Shown in pieces: positions 31,380-39,900 of a stretch of DNA of 64,000 bases. Both the position numbers and the translations under genes were made by a program. Source of the DNA: Desulfofundulus australicus DSM 11792 (lineage in GTDB: Bacteria; Bacillota; Desulfotomaculia; Desulfotomaculales; Desulfovirgulaceae); contig NZ_FQUW01000005.1 in NCBI RefSeq assembly GCF_900129285.1, positions 62,001-126,000 on the forward strand, in the 5' to 3' direction. Below the pieces are notes generated by a model, which was not told the DNA's origin, did not search any database, and was given only the letters and a program-made list of their open reading frames with translations. Numbering within the stretch: position 1 is the first letter of the stretch; the number at the start of each line of letters is the position of its first letter.

Positions 31380-32782
31380 GTCCCGTCAAAGGTAAATTCC
31401 AGGTTTTGTTCCGGCCTGTAGGGAACCTCCTTGGTACCCCGCTTAGCGTACCTTGATAACTCCAGGTCAAATTTATCCGGCACTTCCACCCCCGCTTTCA
31501 CCAGGGCTTCCCGGGCTTTCATCAGGGCCTGGTCGGCGTAGTAAAGACCGTCGCCCAGGACGCGCAGGGCTTCTTCCGGGTTATGGAAGCCCATGCTGTT
31601 TTCGGCGCCTATAAAGGTCACCCGGTAGTAGGCCTTTTCATAAAACCGCTTGGCCTGGTCCAGGAGCTGCCGGTCCACACCGGAAGTTTTATTGGCCAGT
31701 TCTATGGCCCTGGCCGCCTGGGCGGCAGCATTGCCGGCCCGGGTATACAAGTTGTTTACCCTGTCCTGAATCAATATTACCTGCTCCCGCAGCCACTGCG
31801 GATCCTGGTTATGGCACTGGGTGCAGGCCCTCATATTATCCTTCAGCGGGCTCTGCACGTGGTGGGAAGAAATCTTGCTGTTGCCTACCCGCTCGTAGGG
31901 CATGTGACAATCGGCGCAGGCCACCCCTGCCCGCCAGTGCACGCTGCCGTTGGAATAAAGTTCAAACTCGGGGTGGCGGATGTGCCCCAGCTTGATGCCG
32001 GTGGGGTTATTCTTCCATTCCAAATTGGCCGGGTCGGATTTAATAACACTTTCAATATCTTCAATGGTGATCTTGCCCCATTCAGACTCCTGCCAGGGTA
32101 GGAAGAGGCCCGTGGATTTCATGTTCTTATCTTTGGGAATGACATAGGTGTTGTGGCACTGGGCGCAAACCAGGGTGCGCTTTTCCTGCCTGGTCAAGCT
32201 CGCCGGATCTTTCCCCAGGGCCTTTAATGCATCATCCATAAACCAGCGGCTTAACTTCAAATCCATACTGGCCGGGTCATGGCAATCGATGCAGGACAAC
32301 CCCAGCTCCGCATGATTTTCCGGGATCATGGCGTGCACCCGGTCATAAGGCTCCTGGAAGTAAGCCAGGCCCATTTGCTCCTTCAATTGCGGCGCATAGG
32401 GGGACTTGCAGGAAAGGCATACCCCCCCTGCCTTGCGCCGGGACGGATCCACATCCAGCTGGTCCTTGAGCATGTAGACGTGGCCCCGGGGTTCGTTAAA
32501 TTCCACCCCCATGCCCCAGCCGTCCAGCAATACCAGCTGGAACGGATATTCACTTAATTTATCCCTGGGCTCCGAGCCCTTATACTTGCTCTCGCCCTGG
32601 CCCCCTTCCTTCGTCATCATGAAACTGTCATATTCCAGGGGATAAACCTTTCCCCACACGGCAGGATCTACTTCCCCGGGAGGAATGGAAGCAGTTTTGA
32701 CCTTTTCCGCCCTGGGCGGGGCACATCCGGCCAGCAACAGCAGGATCAATACCGGTAACCAGGCCCACCAGGTTTTTTTCAA
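31373..32782 (-). CDS. nrfA: ammonia-forming cytochrome c nitrite reductase, catalytic subunit
   Basis: 469 residues from the TTG at 32782, which has GGGGGAG 7 bases upstream. The start gives a clean lipoprotein signal: WWAWLPVLILLLLAGCAPP. Five heme sites are visible: CLSCK (the catalytic heme with Lys ligand), CIDCH, CAQCH, CADCH and CTQCH. The active-site block after the fourth heme, HMPYERVGNSKISSHHVQSP, is in the expected place. The enzyme reduces nitrite to ammonium with six electrons, outside the membrane. A lipid-anchored NrfA is typical of Gram-positive bacteria. Its electron donor NrfH is encoded 100 bases upstream, and the heme attachment proteins ResB and CcsA precede that, forming a four-gene run that ends in a strong terminator. 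Confidence 0.95.
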   Translation of the reverse strand: MKKTWWAWLPVLILLLLAGCAPPRAEKVKTASIPPGEVDPAVWGKVYPLEYDSFMMTKEGGQGESKYKGSEPRDKLSEYPFQLVLLDGWGMGVEFNEPRGHVYMLKDQLDVDPSRRKAGGVCLSCKSPYAPQLKEQMGLAYFQEPYDRVHAMIPENHAELGLSCIDCHDPASMDLKLSRWFMDDALKALGKDPASLTRQEKRTLVCAQCHNTYVIPKDKNMKSTGLFLPWQESEWGKITIEDIESVIKSDPANLEWKNNPTGIKLGHIRHPEFELYSNGSVHWRAGVACADCHMPYERVGNSKISSHHVQSPLKDNMRACTQCHNQDPQWLREQVILIQDRVNNLYTRAGNAAAQAARAIELANKTSGVDRQLLDQAKRFYEKAYYRVTFIGAENSMGFHNPEEALRVLGDGLYYADQALMKAREALVKAGVEVPDKFDLELSRYAKRGTKEVPYRPEQNLEFTFDGTK

Positions 32783-32881
32783 AAATATCTCCCCCTTTCG
32801 CAACCAGCAAACCCGGTTTTAATTTGCAGGCATGAGAGGCGTCATCTTCCAGCTGTGTTCGACAGCACATGCCCGGTTTTA

Positions 32882-33523
32882 TCAGGATGGCCGGTTGATT
32901 AACAACCGGGTTCCCTGCCCGTGGGGCACCGAACGATGGCATTCCCAGCAATCCCTGTCCTCCTGGTCGAGTACATTTTCCATCAAATCACCATGGCAGC
33001 GCAGGCAGTTTTCCCGCACTATCCTGCCTCCCCGGTTGCTGAGGTGAATGGGGTCCGGCACCTGATTGGTATAAAAGAGATAAAAGTCCCGGGTGCCGTC
33101 GATACCCTTCCCCACCAGCTTGGCCGCCAGGTTCTGGTGGGGAACATGGCAATCACTGCAGGACGCCCACTGGCGGTGGGATGAATGATACCAGGTTTCA
33201 TACTGGGGTTCCATTACATGACAGCTGATGCAAAATTCCGGACGGTCGGTATAAGATATGACAGCCTTTGTACCGGCAGTCAGGATCACCACCATCACCA
33301 GCAGGCCGATCAGGAGGGACCATATGCGGCGGCGCAGGCGGTAAACGGCACCTTTCCAGGGTGGAGAGTTCTGCCGGCGGCCACCGGCTCCGGTATCCCC
33401 ACCACTTGCCCCTGGCTGCGAGATATCACCGGCACCGGATGGCGGTATCCCTCCCGGTTCAGACTTATTCCGGGTGTCACCGTTACCGGAGCTTTTTCCC
33501 CCATTCACGGCATCTTTCCACAT
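32882..33523 (-). CDS. nrfH: NrfH-type tetraheme quinol dehydrogenase of nitrite reductase
   Basis: 213 residues from the ATG at 33523 with a GGGGTGGG site. After about 55 Gly/Ser/Pro-rich residues there is one membrane segment (SLLIGLLVMVVILTAGTKAV), then four heme motifs: CISCH, CSDCH, CLRCH and CWECH, in the order and spacing of the NapC/NrfH family. YTDRPEFCISCHVMEPQYET is the first heme block. It takes electrons from menaquinol and gives them to NrfA. The N-terminal low-complexity extension is not usual: NrfH is normally about 150-160 residues. It may lie in the cytoplasm and its use is unknown. A still longer in-frame start at 33589 has no ribosome site. Confidence 0.92.
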   Translation of the reverse strand: MWKDAVNGGKSSGNGDTRNKSEPGGIPPSGAGDISQPGASGGDTGAGGRRQNSPPWKGAVYRLRRRIWSLLIGLLVMVVILTAGTKAVISYTDRPEFCISCHVMEPQYETWYHSSHRQWASCSDCHVPHQNLAAKLVGKGIDGTRDFYLFYTNQVPDPIHLSNRGGRIVRENCLRCHGDLMENVLDQEDRDCWECHRSVPHGQGTRLLINRPS

Positions 33524-33620
33524 TGTTCCCACCCCCCTTCCCCCGGAAACCACCCGCCGGACGGCAGCCGGCCGGGAAAATATTTGCACAATGGCCCTTC
33601 CATGATATCCCGGAGAGTCC

Positions 33621-34436
33621 TCAGACGTAGCTGTGCTGGCCGGCCATTAAAAAGGTAACGCCCACAAAAGTAAACATGACCACGATAAAACCGGCCACCG
33701 CCAGGTAGGCTGCCGGCCGGCCCTGCCAGCCCAGAACAAACCGGGCGTGAAGGTAGGCGGCGTATACCAGCCAGGTTATCAGGGACCAGGTTTCCTTGGG
33801 GTCCCAGCTCCAGTAAGCACCCCAGGCATACTGGGCCCAGATGGCTCCGGTGATAATCAACAATGTTTGGAAAGGCAACCCGACAACCACTGCCCGGTAT
33901 ATCAGCCGGTCCAGGAACTCCCGATCCGGCAGGTGCCGGCGCAGGCCGGCAAGCAGGGGAGAATCCCCGCTGGCAATGAGGTAAAGCACCGCCCCGGCAA
34001 AGGAGAGGGCAAAAGCACTGTAGGCTACAATGGCTGTCAGAACATGATAGGTCAGCCATTTGCTGCGCAGGGCCGGCATCAGGTCGCCGGTCTCCCGGGG
34101 CAGCAGGGATATCAGGGCAATCACCAGGAAGCCTATCAGGGCCGCAAACACCCCCAGCCCTCTAACTCTTATTTTCAATTGCAGCAGCAGGTAACCCAGC
34201 ATGATCCCCCAGGCAAAGCACAACCCGTACTCGTAAAGGTTGGCCAGGGGCAGCCTGCCGGTAACGGCAATCCGGGCACCCAGGGCAGCGGTATTGCTCA
34301 ACAAGCCCAGCCAGGCCAAAGCCGTAGCCCAGCGGGCAGCGGCGGGCCTGTCCGTCCAGAAGTCGGCCAGATAAAGAACTGCTGCCCCCAGGTAGGCTCC
34401 GAAGGTAACTTTAAAGGCTAGCATTTCAAACTCCAT
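33621..34436 (-). CDS. ccsA: cytochrome c biogenesis protein CcsA/ResC (heme handler)
   Basis: 271 residues from the ATG at 34436 with GGGGGTGAAAGG. About eight membrane segments. The tryptophan-rich heme-handling motif is WAQYAWGAYWSWDPKETWSL with the conserved WGxxWxWD core; conserved His residues lie in LTYHVLTAIVAYSAFALSFA and near the end (LHARFVLGW). With ResB it forms the system II machine that carries heme outside and attaches it to CxxCH motifs. It overlaps or closely follows resB, and precedes nrfHA, so this copy is dedicated to the multiheme nitrite reductase. NrfA has a CxxCK heme site, and the local copy may be needed for that. Confidence 0.93.
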   Translation of the reverse strand: MEFEMLAFKVTFGAYLGAAVLYLADFWTDRPAAARWATALAWLGLLSNTAALGARIAVTGRLPLANLYEYGLCFAWGIMLGYLLLQLKIRVRGLGVFAALIGFLVIALISLLPRETGDLMPALRSKWLTYHVLTAIVAYSAFALSFAGAVLYLIASGDSPLLAGLRRHLPDREFLDRLIYRAVVVGLPFQTLLIITGAIWAQYAWGAYWSWDPKETWSLITWLVYAAYLHARFVLGWQGRPAAYLAVAGFIVVMFTFVGVTFLMAGQHSYV

Positions 34437-34450
34437 CCTTTCACCCCCTT

Positions 34451-35752
34451 TCACCAGCCCAGGTAAGCTTCCATCTCCCGGATCATTTTTTCAAACTCCT
34501 CCCGGTCCAGGGCACGGGTATGAAGGGAGGTCACGCCCCCCATAACCAGGGTCAGAAGCCCGTCTGCCTCTTCCAGGCGCAGCCAGTACCGCCTGTGCCG
34601 CACAAGCAGAGTCAGGAAGAAGAAGAGGCTCACCAGGACAAAACTGGCAAACACAAGGGGTATACTGGGGTCGTATTTTACCAGCAGCACCGAAAAGGGG
34701 CTGGTTCCAACCAGATGCAGGGTTCCGGAATTCCCGGGCAGGGTGAGGCTCTCCCCTGTGGTAAGGGTACCTGCACTTACCTGCTGGTGTCCCTGGTAAA
34801 GAGCATAATCCACCCTGCCGTTTTCACTCCAGGAACCGAACCACACACCATACTGTTCCAGGCCGGGCAGCCTGTAAAAACGGTTGGGGAAAAGAACCGC
34901 CGGCCGGGGCGCTTCCCGGGCTCCATCGGCAAGCTCAACTTTTAAAGCCTGCCCATAAGAATACTGGTACAAGTGATAGCCGCGATAATTAAGGGGGCGG
35001 TTGACCATGACTTCCCCCCGCTGCACCTCCCGGCCATTGTTTATGATGGTCACCCTGCTCACCCAGTTGTCAATGGCCCCGCTAGCATCGTAAAGGGTGG
35101 TAAAGTCATCCAGCCTGATGGTAAAGCGGTCCACTCCGGTAGACTGGTGGGAACCCGTGACCACTTCCGCCTGCTCGCCCACGGGAAGGACCACTCGGGT
35201 TTCCGACCGGGCCACTCCCCCCCAGGCAAAGCCGGCCACCACTAACACCAGGGAGATGTGCAGCCCGAAGCTGAACCAGGGGCCCGCACTTCCCCGGCTG
35301 GCGTAGAGCCAGGTGGTGGCACCTTCATGAAATTTGCGTATGGAAAAACGGCGCCGGCGGAAAAAATCCGCCAGAAGATCTTCTACCGGTTTATCCCCGG
35401 CCCGCAGGGTGAAGCGGTGAACCAGGGGTAACTGTTCAAGGTTGCTTTTTTTGATCTGCTGCGGGGAAGGAAAAGTAGTTAATTTTAACATGCGCAGCCG
35501 GTTGATTGAACAGGCGAGAAGATTCACGCATAAAAGGGCAAAAAGCAGACGAAACAGGAAGGAACGGTATATATTATCCAGGCCCAGCACCTGCACCAGC
35601 CAGGCCATTTTCCCGTATCCCTGACCCGCACCGGGAACAAGGGTGGCCACAGCCAGGGCTGCGGAAAGGATGCAGAGTAAAATTAGACCAAAACGCATGG
35701 AAGTTAACAGGCGCCAGGTGCGCTTGATGAAATTAAGCTCTGCCACGGGCAT
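34451..35752 (-). CDS. resB: cytochrome c biogenesis protein ResB (CcsB/Ccs1 family)
   Basis: 433 residues. Three N-terminal membrane segments (about 15-35, 60-80, 165-190), a long outside domain from about 190 to 370, and a fourth segment near the end (PLVFASFVLVSLFFFLTLLV). Family blocks include MRFGLILLCILSAALAVATL, SLLFALLCVNLLACS-like sequence in the second segment and VMVNRPLNYRGYHLYQYSYG in the outside domain. In system II cytochrome c maturation it works with CcsA, keeping the heme and the apocytochrome thiols reduced. The ATG at 35752 is only just after AAGGTGA; the GTG two codons later fits the site better. Its stop overlaps the reading frame of ccsA by 4 bases. Confidence 0.93.
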   Translation of the reverse strand: MPVAELNFIKRTWRLLTSMRFGLILLCILSAALAVATLVPGAGQGYGKMAWLVQVLGLDNIYRSFLFRLLFALLCVNLLACSINRLRMLKLTTFPSPQQIKKSNLEQLPLVHRFTLRAGDKPVEDLLADFFRRRRFSIRKFHEGATTWLYASRGSAGPWFSFGLHISLVLVVAGFAWGGVARSETRVVLPVGEQAEVVTGSHQSTGVDRFTIRLDDFTTLYDASGAIDNWVSRVTIINNGREVQRGEVMVNRPLNYRGYHLYQYSYGQALKVELADGAREAPRPAVLFPNRFYRLPGLEQYGVWFGSWSENGRVDYALYQGHQQVSAGTLTTGESLTLPGNSGTLHLVGTSPFSVLLVKYDPSIPLVFASFVLVSLFFFLTLLVRHRRYWLRLEEADGLLTLVMGGVTSLHTRALDREEFEKMIREMEAYLGW

Positions 35753-35787
35753 TCACCTTTTTGTGAAGATAATAATTTTCGTGTTTG

Positions 35788-35807
35788 CTGGAAAAGGTTT
35801 TTTCCAG
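35788..35807. promoter_or_regulatory. 20-bp palindrome in the resB-nrfA leader
   Basis: CTGGAAAA (35788-35795) and TTTTCCAG (35800-35807) are perfect complements with four bases between, located 36-55 bases upstream of resB. It could be an operator or an RNA hairpin close to the start of the operon. Confidence 0.4.
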
Positions 35808-35858
35808 AACCAATCAGGCAAGTGCTTGTGAGTACCTTTACATTAAGTTAACACAAAC

Positions 35859-35888
35859 TTATTAATACATAAAAAACAATTTATTAAT
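35859..35888. promoter_or_regulatory. direct repeats TTATTAAT spaced 22 bases, candidate response-regulator boxes
   Basis: TTATTAAT occurs at 35859-35866 and 35881-35888, two helical turns apart; AAGTTAA is repeated on the outside at about 35845 and 35903. OmpR-type regulators bind such direct repeats on one face of the helix. They lie between the response regulator gene and resB. Confidence 0.4.
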
Positions 35889-35952
35889 GAATTCTTAAAA
35901 TAAGTTAAGCTAAAAGTAGCTTATCCGTAAGGCTTCATCTGCAAAACCAGCA

Positions 35953-36627
35953 TCAATCGGCTACAAACTTATAGCCTACCCCCCAGATGGTTTTCAGGTA
36001 CCGGGGCTTGCGGGGATCGGCCTCGATTTTTTCCCTCAGCCGGCGCATGAACACGGTGACCGTGCTCAAGTCGCTTAACGCGTCGTTGCCCCAAACATGG
36101 GCAAAGATCTGCTCCCTGGTAAATACCCGCCCGGGGTGGCGGGCCAGAAACCACAGGAGGTTAAACTCCTTTGGCGTGAGTTCCACCTCTCTCCCTTCTA
36201 CCCACACCCGGCGCTGTGAGGCATCAATATGCAGGCCCGCCGTTTCCACCCTGTCCACCCGGACCTGGCGGCTGCGGCGCAACAGCGCCTTAACCCGCAA
36301 AGCCAGCTCCACCGGGCTGAAGGGCTTGGTCAGGTAATCATCGGCACCGCAATTGAATCCCACGCTCTTGTCCACAATATCCCCCTTGGCGGAAAGGATC
36401 AGGATGGGAACGTCACTGGCCTCGCGCCAGCGGCGGCAGAGCTCAAATCCGTCTATACCCGGCAGCATAATATCCAGGATGACCAGATCCGGCCGCCGGC
36501 GGGCGAAGAGCTCCTCCGCCATTATCCCGTCGGCAGCATAATCCACCACCAGCCCCTCCCGTTCCAGGGTCTGCTCCACCACCCGCTTGATGCTGATTTC
36601 GTCATCCACCAGCAGGATGCGGGTCAT
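35953..36627 (-). CDS. OmpR-family response regulator
   Basis: 224 residues from the ATG at 36627, which has AGGAGGG upstream; a longer frame start adds 34 unsupported residues. The receiver domain has MTRILLVDDEISIKRVVEQT, the phosphate-accepting Asp in RPDLVILDIMLPGIDGFELC, and LTKPFSPVELALRVKALLRR. The C-terminal winged helix ends with HVWGNDALSDLSTVTVFMRR and KPRYLKTIWGVGYKFVAD, typical of OmpR/PhoB. It lies downstream of the heme-sensor kinase gene (109 bases apart, same strand) and directly upstream of the resB-ccsA-nrfHA run, so it is the likely regulator of nitrite reduction here. The direct repeats before resB are candidate binding sites. Confidence 0.92.
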   Translation of the reverse strand: MTRILLVDDEISIKRVVEQTLEREGLVVDYAADGIMAEELFARRRPDLVILDIMLPGIDGFELCRRWREASDVPILILSAKGDIVDKSVGFNCGADDYLTKPFSPVELALRVKALLRRSRQVRVDRVETAGLHIDASQRRVWVEGREVELTPKEFNLLWFLARHPGRVFTREQIFAHVWGNDALSDLSTVTVFMRRLREKIEADPRKPRYLKTIWGVGYKFVAD

Positions 36628-36736
36628 AGTTCTCCCTCCTAACATAATCACACACTTATAATATCCAGGAAGCCACTTCGTAAGTGCCGGGCTGGAGGGC
36701 CAGATTCGGAACAGCCCTGATAAGGACAACCGCCAC

Positions 36737-38389
36737 CTACGGCACCTGCGTTACGGGCAGGTATATGTTAAAGGTACTGCCCTCTCCCGGCTTGCTGGCG
36801 GCACTGATGTACCCCCCGTGCAGTTCCACCAGTTCCCTGGCCAGGGACAGTCCCAGGCCGGAACCACCGTATTTATGTGTCCTGGAATTGGCGGCCTGGT
36901 AAAATGGTTCAAAAATACGGTCCAGCTCTTCCGGCTCTATTCCCGTCCCGCTATCGGTTACCCGGATGAATACCTCTTTCCGTTCGGGGTCGAATCCGGC
37001 ACGCATCTCCACCCGCCCGCCGGGAGGGGTGAATTTCACCGCATTATGGGCCAGGTTCAAGATGGCCCGGCGGATTTTTTCCCCGTCTATCTCCATCAGG
37101 GGTACATCGGGCTCCACTTCCCAGTACCAGTCCAGGCCTTTTTCTTCCCTCAACGGACCCAGGGTTTTATCAACGGATTCAAAAATATCCGCCAGATCCA
37201 CCAGTTCCCGCTGCAGGTGAAAACGGCCGGCTTCAATTTTGGCCAGATCCAGGAGGTCCTCGATCAATGCCAGCAGGCGCCGGGCGCTGGCTTTAATTTC
37301 CTGTAAATTCTGTCTTTGTCGTATATTTTCCTCTTTTACCTCCTGCAGCAGTAATTCACTGAAGGCAATTATGGACGTAAGGGGCGTACGCATTTCGTGA
37401 CTCATCCCGGCCAGGAAGCGAGATTTCATTTCGCTGGCCCGGGATAACTCCTGGTTGGCTTTCTCCAATTCCTGCCGCTGCCGTTCCAGGAGTTCATTGG
37501 CCGCCTGCAGCTGGGCCGTACGCTCCTGCACTTTTTGCTCCAGGCCGGTATACAGGTCGTGTAACTGCCGGGCCATCCATTGAAACCGGGCGGCCAGCTG
37601 GCCGATCTCTGCACTACTATCCAACCTGGGAAAAGACAGATCCAGTTCCCCTTCCCCCAGGCGCACCGCAGCCCGGCACAGCAGGTTCAACGGGGCGCTG
37701 ACCAGACGGTGGATTAATAAATAAACCACGCCAAGGATGACCAGCAGTAGAATAAAAAAGAAGGCCAGGTGACGTAAGAGGTTTTGCTGCACGGCGGCAA
37801 GCAAATTTTTCACCGGCACCACCAGGCTGATGGCCCCTCCCAGATCGCCCACCCGGTAACCTTCCTTCGGGTAACCTGTTATGTCCGGCCGTCCCGCCGG
37901 TTCCCCGTGGCACTGCAGGCAGTATTCCTCCACCCGCAAAGGTACCATATACCGGAAAACCTTTTCTCCGTTCTGCTCATCAAAACCGTAAAACTCGGTC
38001 ATGGAAGGGTTTTGGGCCAGGGCTTGCAGTCCCTTTCTTTCAAAGGCATCGGGAGCATTCCCGGGATTGCGGGGATTGAGGCGGGTCTGTTTAATGTGGT
38101 AACCGGTGGATTGGTTGAATATCTCCCCCACACCCCGCCCCACCGCCGCCGGGTTGAGGCCTTTAAATTCAAAATGGCCCCGGGAATCGTAATTGATCCG
38201 GTCCTGATTACGGGCGATAAACTCCCTGGTGGCCAGAAGCTGGCCGGTAATCACCCGGGACTTTTCCTTTAACTCCTGCAGGATCTGATTTTTCTGCTCG
38301 TAATAATCCAGCCCGAGATTCACCCCGGTAATCACGAGCAGGACCAGGGTAATCCGGGCCATGAACTTGCGGCTCAAAGTGCCCCGCAT
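36737..38389 (-). CDS. sensor histidine kinase with Tll0287-like (DUF3365) c-heme domain
   Basis: 550 residues. Membrane segment at about 10-28, an outside domain at about 30-195, second segment at about 205-228, HAMP, a coiled coil (about 285-330), then HisKA with the phospho-His in FLAGMSHEMRTPLTSIIAFS and HATPase boxes NLAHNAVKFTPPGG, DSGTGIEPEELDRIFEPFYQ and GGSGLGLSLARELVELHGG. The outside domain ends in EEYCLQCHGEPAGRPDITGY, a c-type heme site (157-161) in the DUF3365 setting. The kinase thus probably senses a redox state or a gas ligand (NO, O2) or nitrite-linked signal through a covalent heme. ATG with an AGGTGGG site. Its partner regulator follows, then the cytochrome maturation and nitrite reductase genes. 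Confidence 0.92.
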   Translation of the reverse strand: MRGTLSRKFMARITLVLLVITGVNLGLDYYEQKNQILQELKEKSRVITGQLLATREFIARNQDRINYDSRGHFEFKGLNPAAVGRGVGEIFNQSTGYHIKQTRLNPRNPGNAPDAFERKGLQALAQNPSMTEFYGFDEQNGEKVFRYMVPLRVEEYCLQCHGEPAGRPDITGYPKEGYRVGDLGGAISLVVPVKNLLAAVQQNLLRHLAFFFILLLVILGVVYLLIHRLVSAPLNLLCRAAVRLGEGELDLSFPRLDSSAEIGQLAARFQWMARQLHDLYTGLEQKVQERTAQLQAANELLERQRQELEKANQELSRASEMKSRFLAGMSHEMRTPLTSIIAFSELLLQEVKEENIRQRQNLQEIKASARRLLALIEDLLDLAKIEAGRFHLQRELVDLADIFESVDKTLGPLREEKGLDWYWEVEPDVPLMEIDGEKIRRAILNLAHNAVKFTPPGGRVEMRAGFDPERKEVFIRVTDSGTGIEPEELDRIFEPFYQAANSRTHKYGGSGLGLSLARELVELHGGYISAASKPGEGSTFNIYLPVTQVP

Positions 38390-38404
38390 AGCATCCCACC
38401 TGTA

Positions 38405-38971
38405 TCATCTCAGGAAATAAAGGATATCCTTGCGAGCAACAATGCCTGCCAGGCGGTTATCCCCATCCACCACGGGAATTCTCCCGTAACCGTATTTGAT
38501 GATTAATCGAATGGCCTTTTGAATGGGATCATTAGGGTAGACGGTGGTTACCTTTCTCACCATTATCTCCCCGATGGTATGACCGGTTCTGGGTGCTTTC
38601 TTGCGGCCCAGCAGTTGCCGGAGTGTGCCGCCGACAGGCACTGCTGAAAATTGGAAAATAAGATCCGATTCCGTAACAATCCCCACCAGTTTATTCTCCC
38701 GGTCAACAACAGGGAGACAATGAATATTCTTTTCCAGTAAAATACGAGCCGCCTCTTCAATGGTGGTATCGGGCGTACAGGTAATCACCGGTACAGTCAT
38801 TATTTCCCCGATCCACTGTTTGCCTTCAAAGGTACTTTGACGTTTTTCCGCCTGGTCCAGGGTCAAATCGACAATAGTCAGCAAATCCTCCGGAGTTATA
38901 TCCATCACCTTCCCCGTTTGCTGCAGGGCGGCTTCCACATCCTCCAGAATAACAGCCGGCCTGTTGCTCAT
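38405..38971 (-). CDS. CBS-domain pair protein
   Basis: 188 residues from the ATG at 38971, preceded by GGAAGGGG. Two CBS domains are clear: EIMTVPVITCTPDTTIEEAA to VDRENKLVGIVTESDLIFQF, and EIMVRKVTTVYPNDPIQKAI to VDGDNRLAGIVARKDILYFL. Before them are about 50 residues with a helical, acidic character. CBS pairs bind adenine nucleotides and act as regulatory modules. The gene follows the HPP membrane protein gene by 36 bases. In HPP proteins of plants and some bacteria a CBS pair is fused to the same membrane domain, so these two polypeptides probably act as one regulated transporter. Confidence 0.9.
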   Translation of the reverse strand: MSNRPAVILEDVEAALQQTGKVMDITPEDLLTIVDLTLDQAEKRQSTFEGKQWIGEIMTVPVITCTPDTTIEEAARILLEKNIHCLPVVDRENKLVGIVTESDLIFQFSAVPVGGTLRQLLGRKKAPRTGHTIGEIMVRKVTTVYPNDPIQKAIRLIIKYGYGRIPVVDGDNRLAGIVARKDILYFLR

Positions 38972-39007
38972 TTCTGCAACCCCTTCCATTTATACCTGGT
39001 TCACTAA

Positions 39008-39586
39008 TTAAAGCCAGTATCTCGGGTATTTTCTTTCCGGCAGCAGGTTGTTGGTGATCAGCCCCACCAGTACCAGTATGGCGGCGCCCAGGGCCACGGG
39101 CGTGAGTATGTACATGGGGGAAGCCTTGGCCAGCACTGCTCCCAGGGCGGTGGCGCCGCCCGGCGGGTGGGCGGTTCTGGTAATAAGCATCAGCAGTACC
39201 GCCAGGGAGGCGGCCAGCGCCGCGGACCACCAGGTGAGACCGCAGAGGGCGTAAACCGTTACACCGCATACGGCCGAGATAACATGCCCGCCAATAACGT
39301 TCCGGGGCTGGGCCAGAGGGGCATCGGGCAAACCATAGATCAGCAGGGCCGACGCCCCGAAGGAGGGCACAATCAGGGGCATATGGTAAACCAGGGACAG
39401 GGCGGCCACCACCCCGATACCGGAAAAGGCACCAAACCAGGAAACGAGAAGCTCTTTCCATGAAGGGGCGGATTGGGGAACGGTACGCCTGCCGCCGCGC
39501 ATTTTGCGCAAATAAACAACTATATATGGCAACTCCACATCCCGTTTTTCCATGCCGGGTGAAGGGTACGAACTTATACTCACCAT
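39008..39586 (-). CDS. HPP-family membrane protein (candidate nitrite transporter)
   Basis: 192 residues, ATG at 39586 with a GGGAGC site. After a soluble start of about 40 residues there are four membrane segments. The family signature is the HPP motif in RTAHPPGGATALGAVLA, together with LIVPSFGASALLIYGLPDAP and AQPRNVIGGHVISAVCGV. HPP proteins of chloroplasts and cyanobacteria are reported nitrite transporters. Here the gene is next to a CBS partner and within 7 kb of the nrfHA nitrite reductase, on the same strand. NrfA works outside the membrane and needs no nitrite import, so uptake would serve another purpose, such as assimilation or relief of toxicity. The role is inference. Confidence 0.83.
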   Translation of the reverse strand: MVSISSYPSPGMEKRDVELPYIVVYLRKMRGGRRTVPQSAPSWKELLVSWFGAFSGIGVVAALSLVYHMPLIVPSFGASALLIYGLPDAPLAQPRNVIGGHVISAVCGVTVYALCGLTWWSAALAASLAVLLMLITRTAHPPGGATALGAVLAKASPMYILTPVALGAAILVLVGLITNNLLPERKYPRYWL

Positions 39587-39651
39587 AACCAGCTCCCAGG
39601 TTTAAAGTAATGATTACATTTCTAGTTTACCACACCGCTTGACCGGAACAA

Positions 39652-39663
39652 TGATCTACATCA
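39652..39663. promoter_or_regulatory. Fnr-like site TGAT-N4-ATCA (proximal to HPP gene)
   Basis: TGAT (39652-39655) and ATCA (39660-39663) are perfect inverted halves with four bases between, centred about 71 bases upstream of the HPP start codon. This matches the core of Fnr/Dnr-type operators. Confidence 0.5.
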
Positions 39664-39900
39664 CTGTTAAATAATGACTGGCCCAACCTACCCGCATCCT
39701 GATGCTACAAACCCGGCCCCGTTCCCGGAACGAGATAGTAAGGCAACGCAATAGCTCCTTTTCTTTTAGACCTTCACCCGTTACGGTAACCCATGAGCCA
39801 CATCCGCACCAAAAAGTTTGATCTCCATTATGTATTATCTTCTCCTTTCCCCCTTTTCTTTTACTTTTTCTAACCCTAACATTTTTCTTCCCACCGGGCA

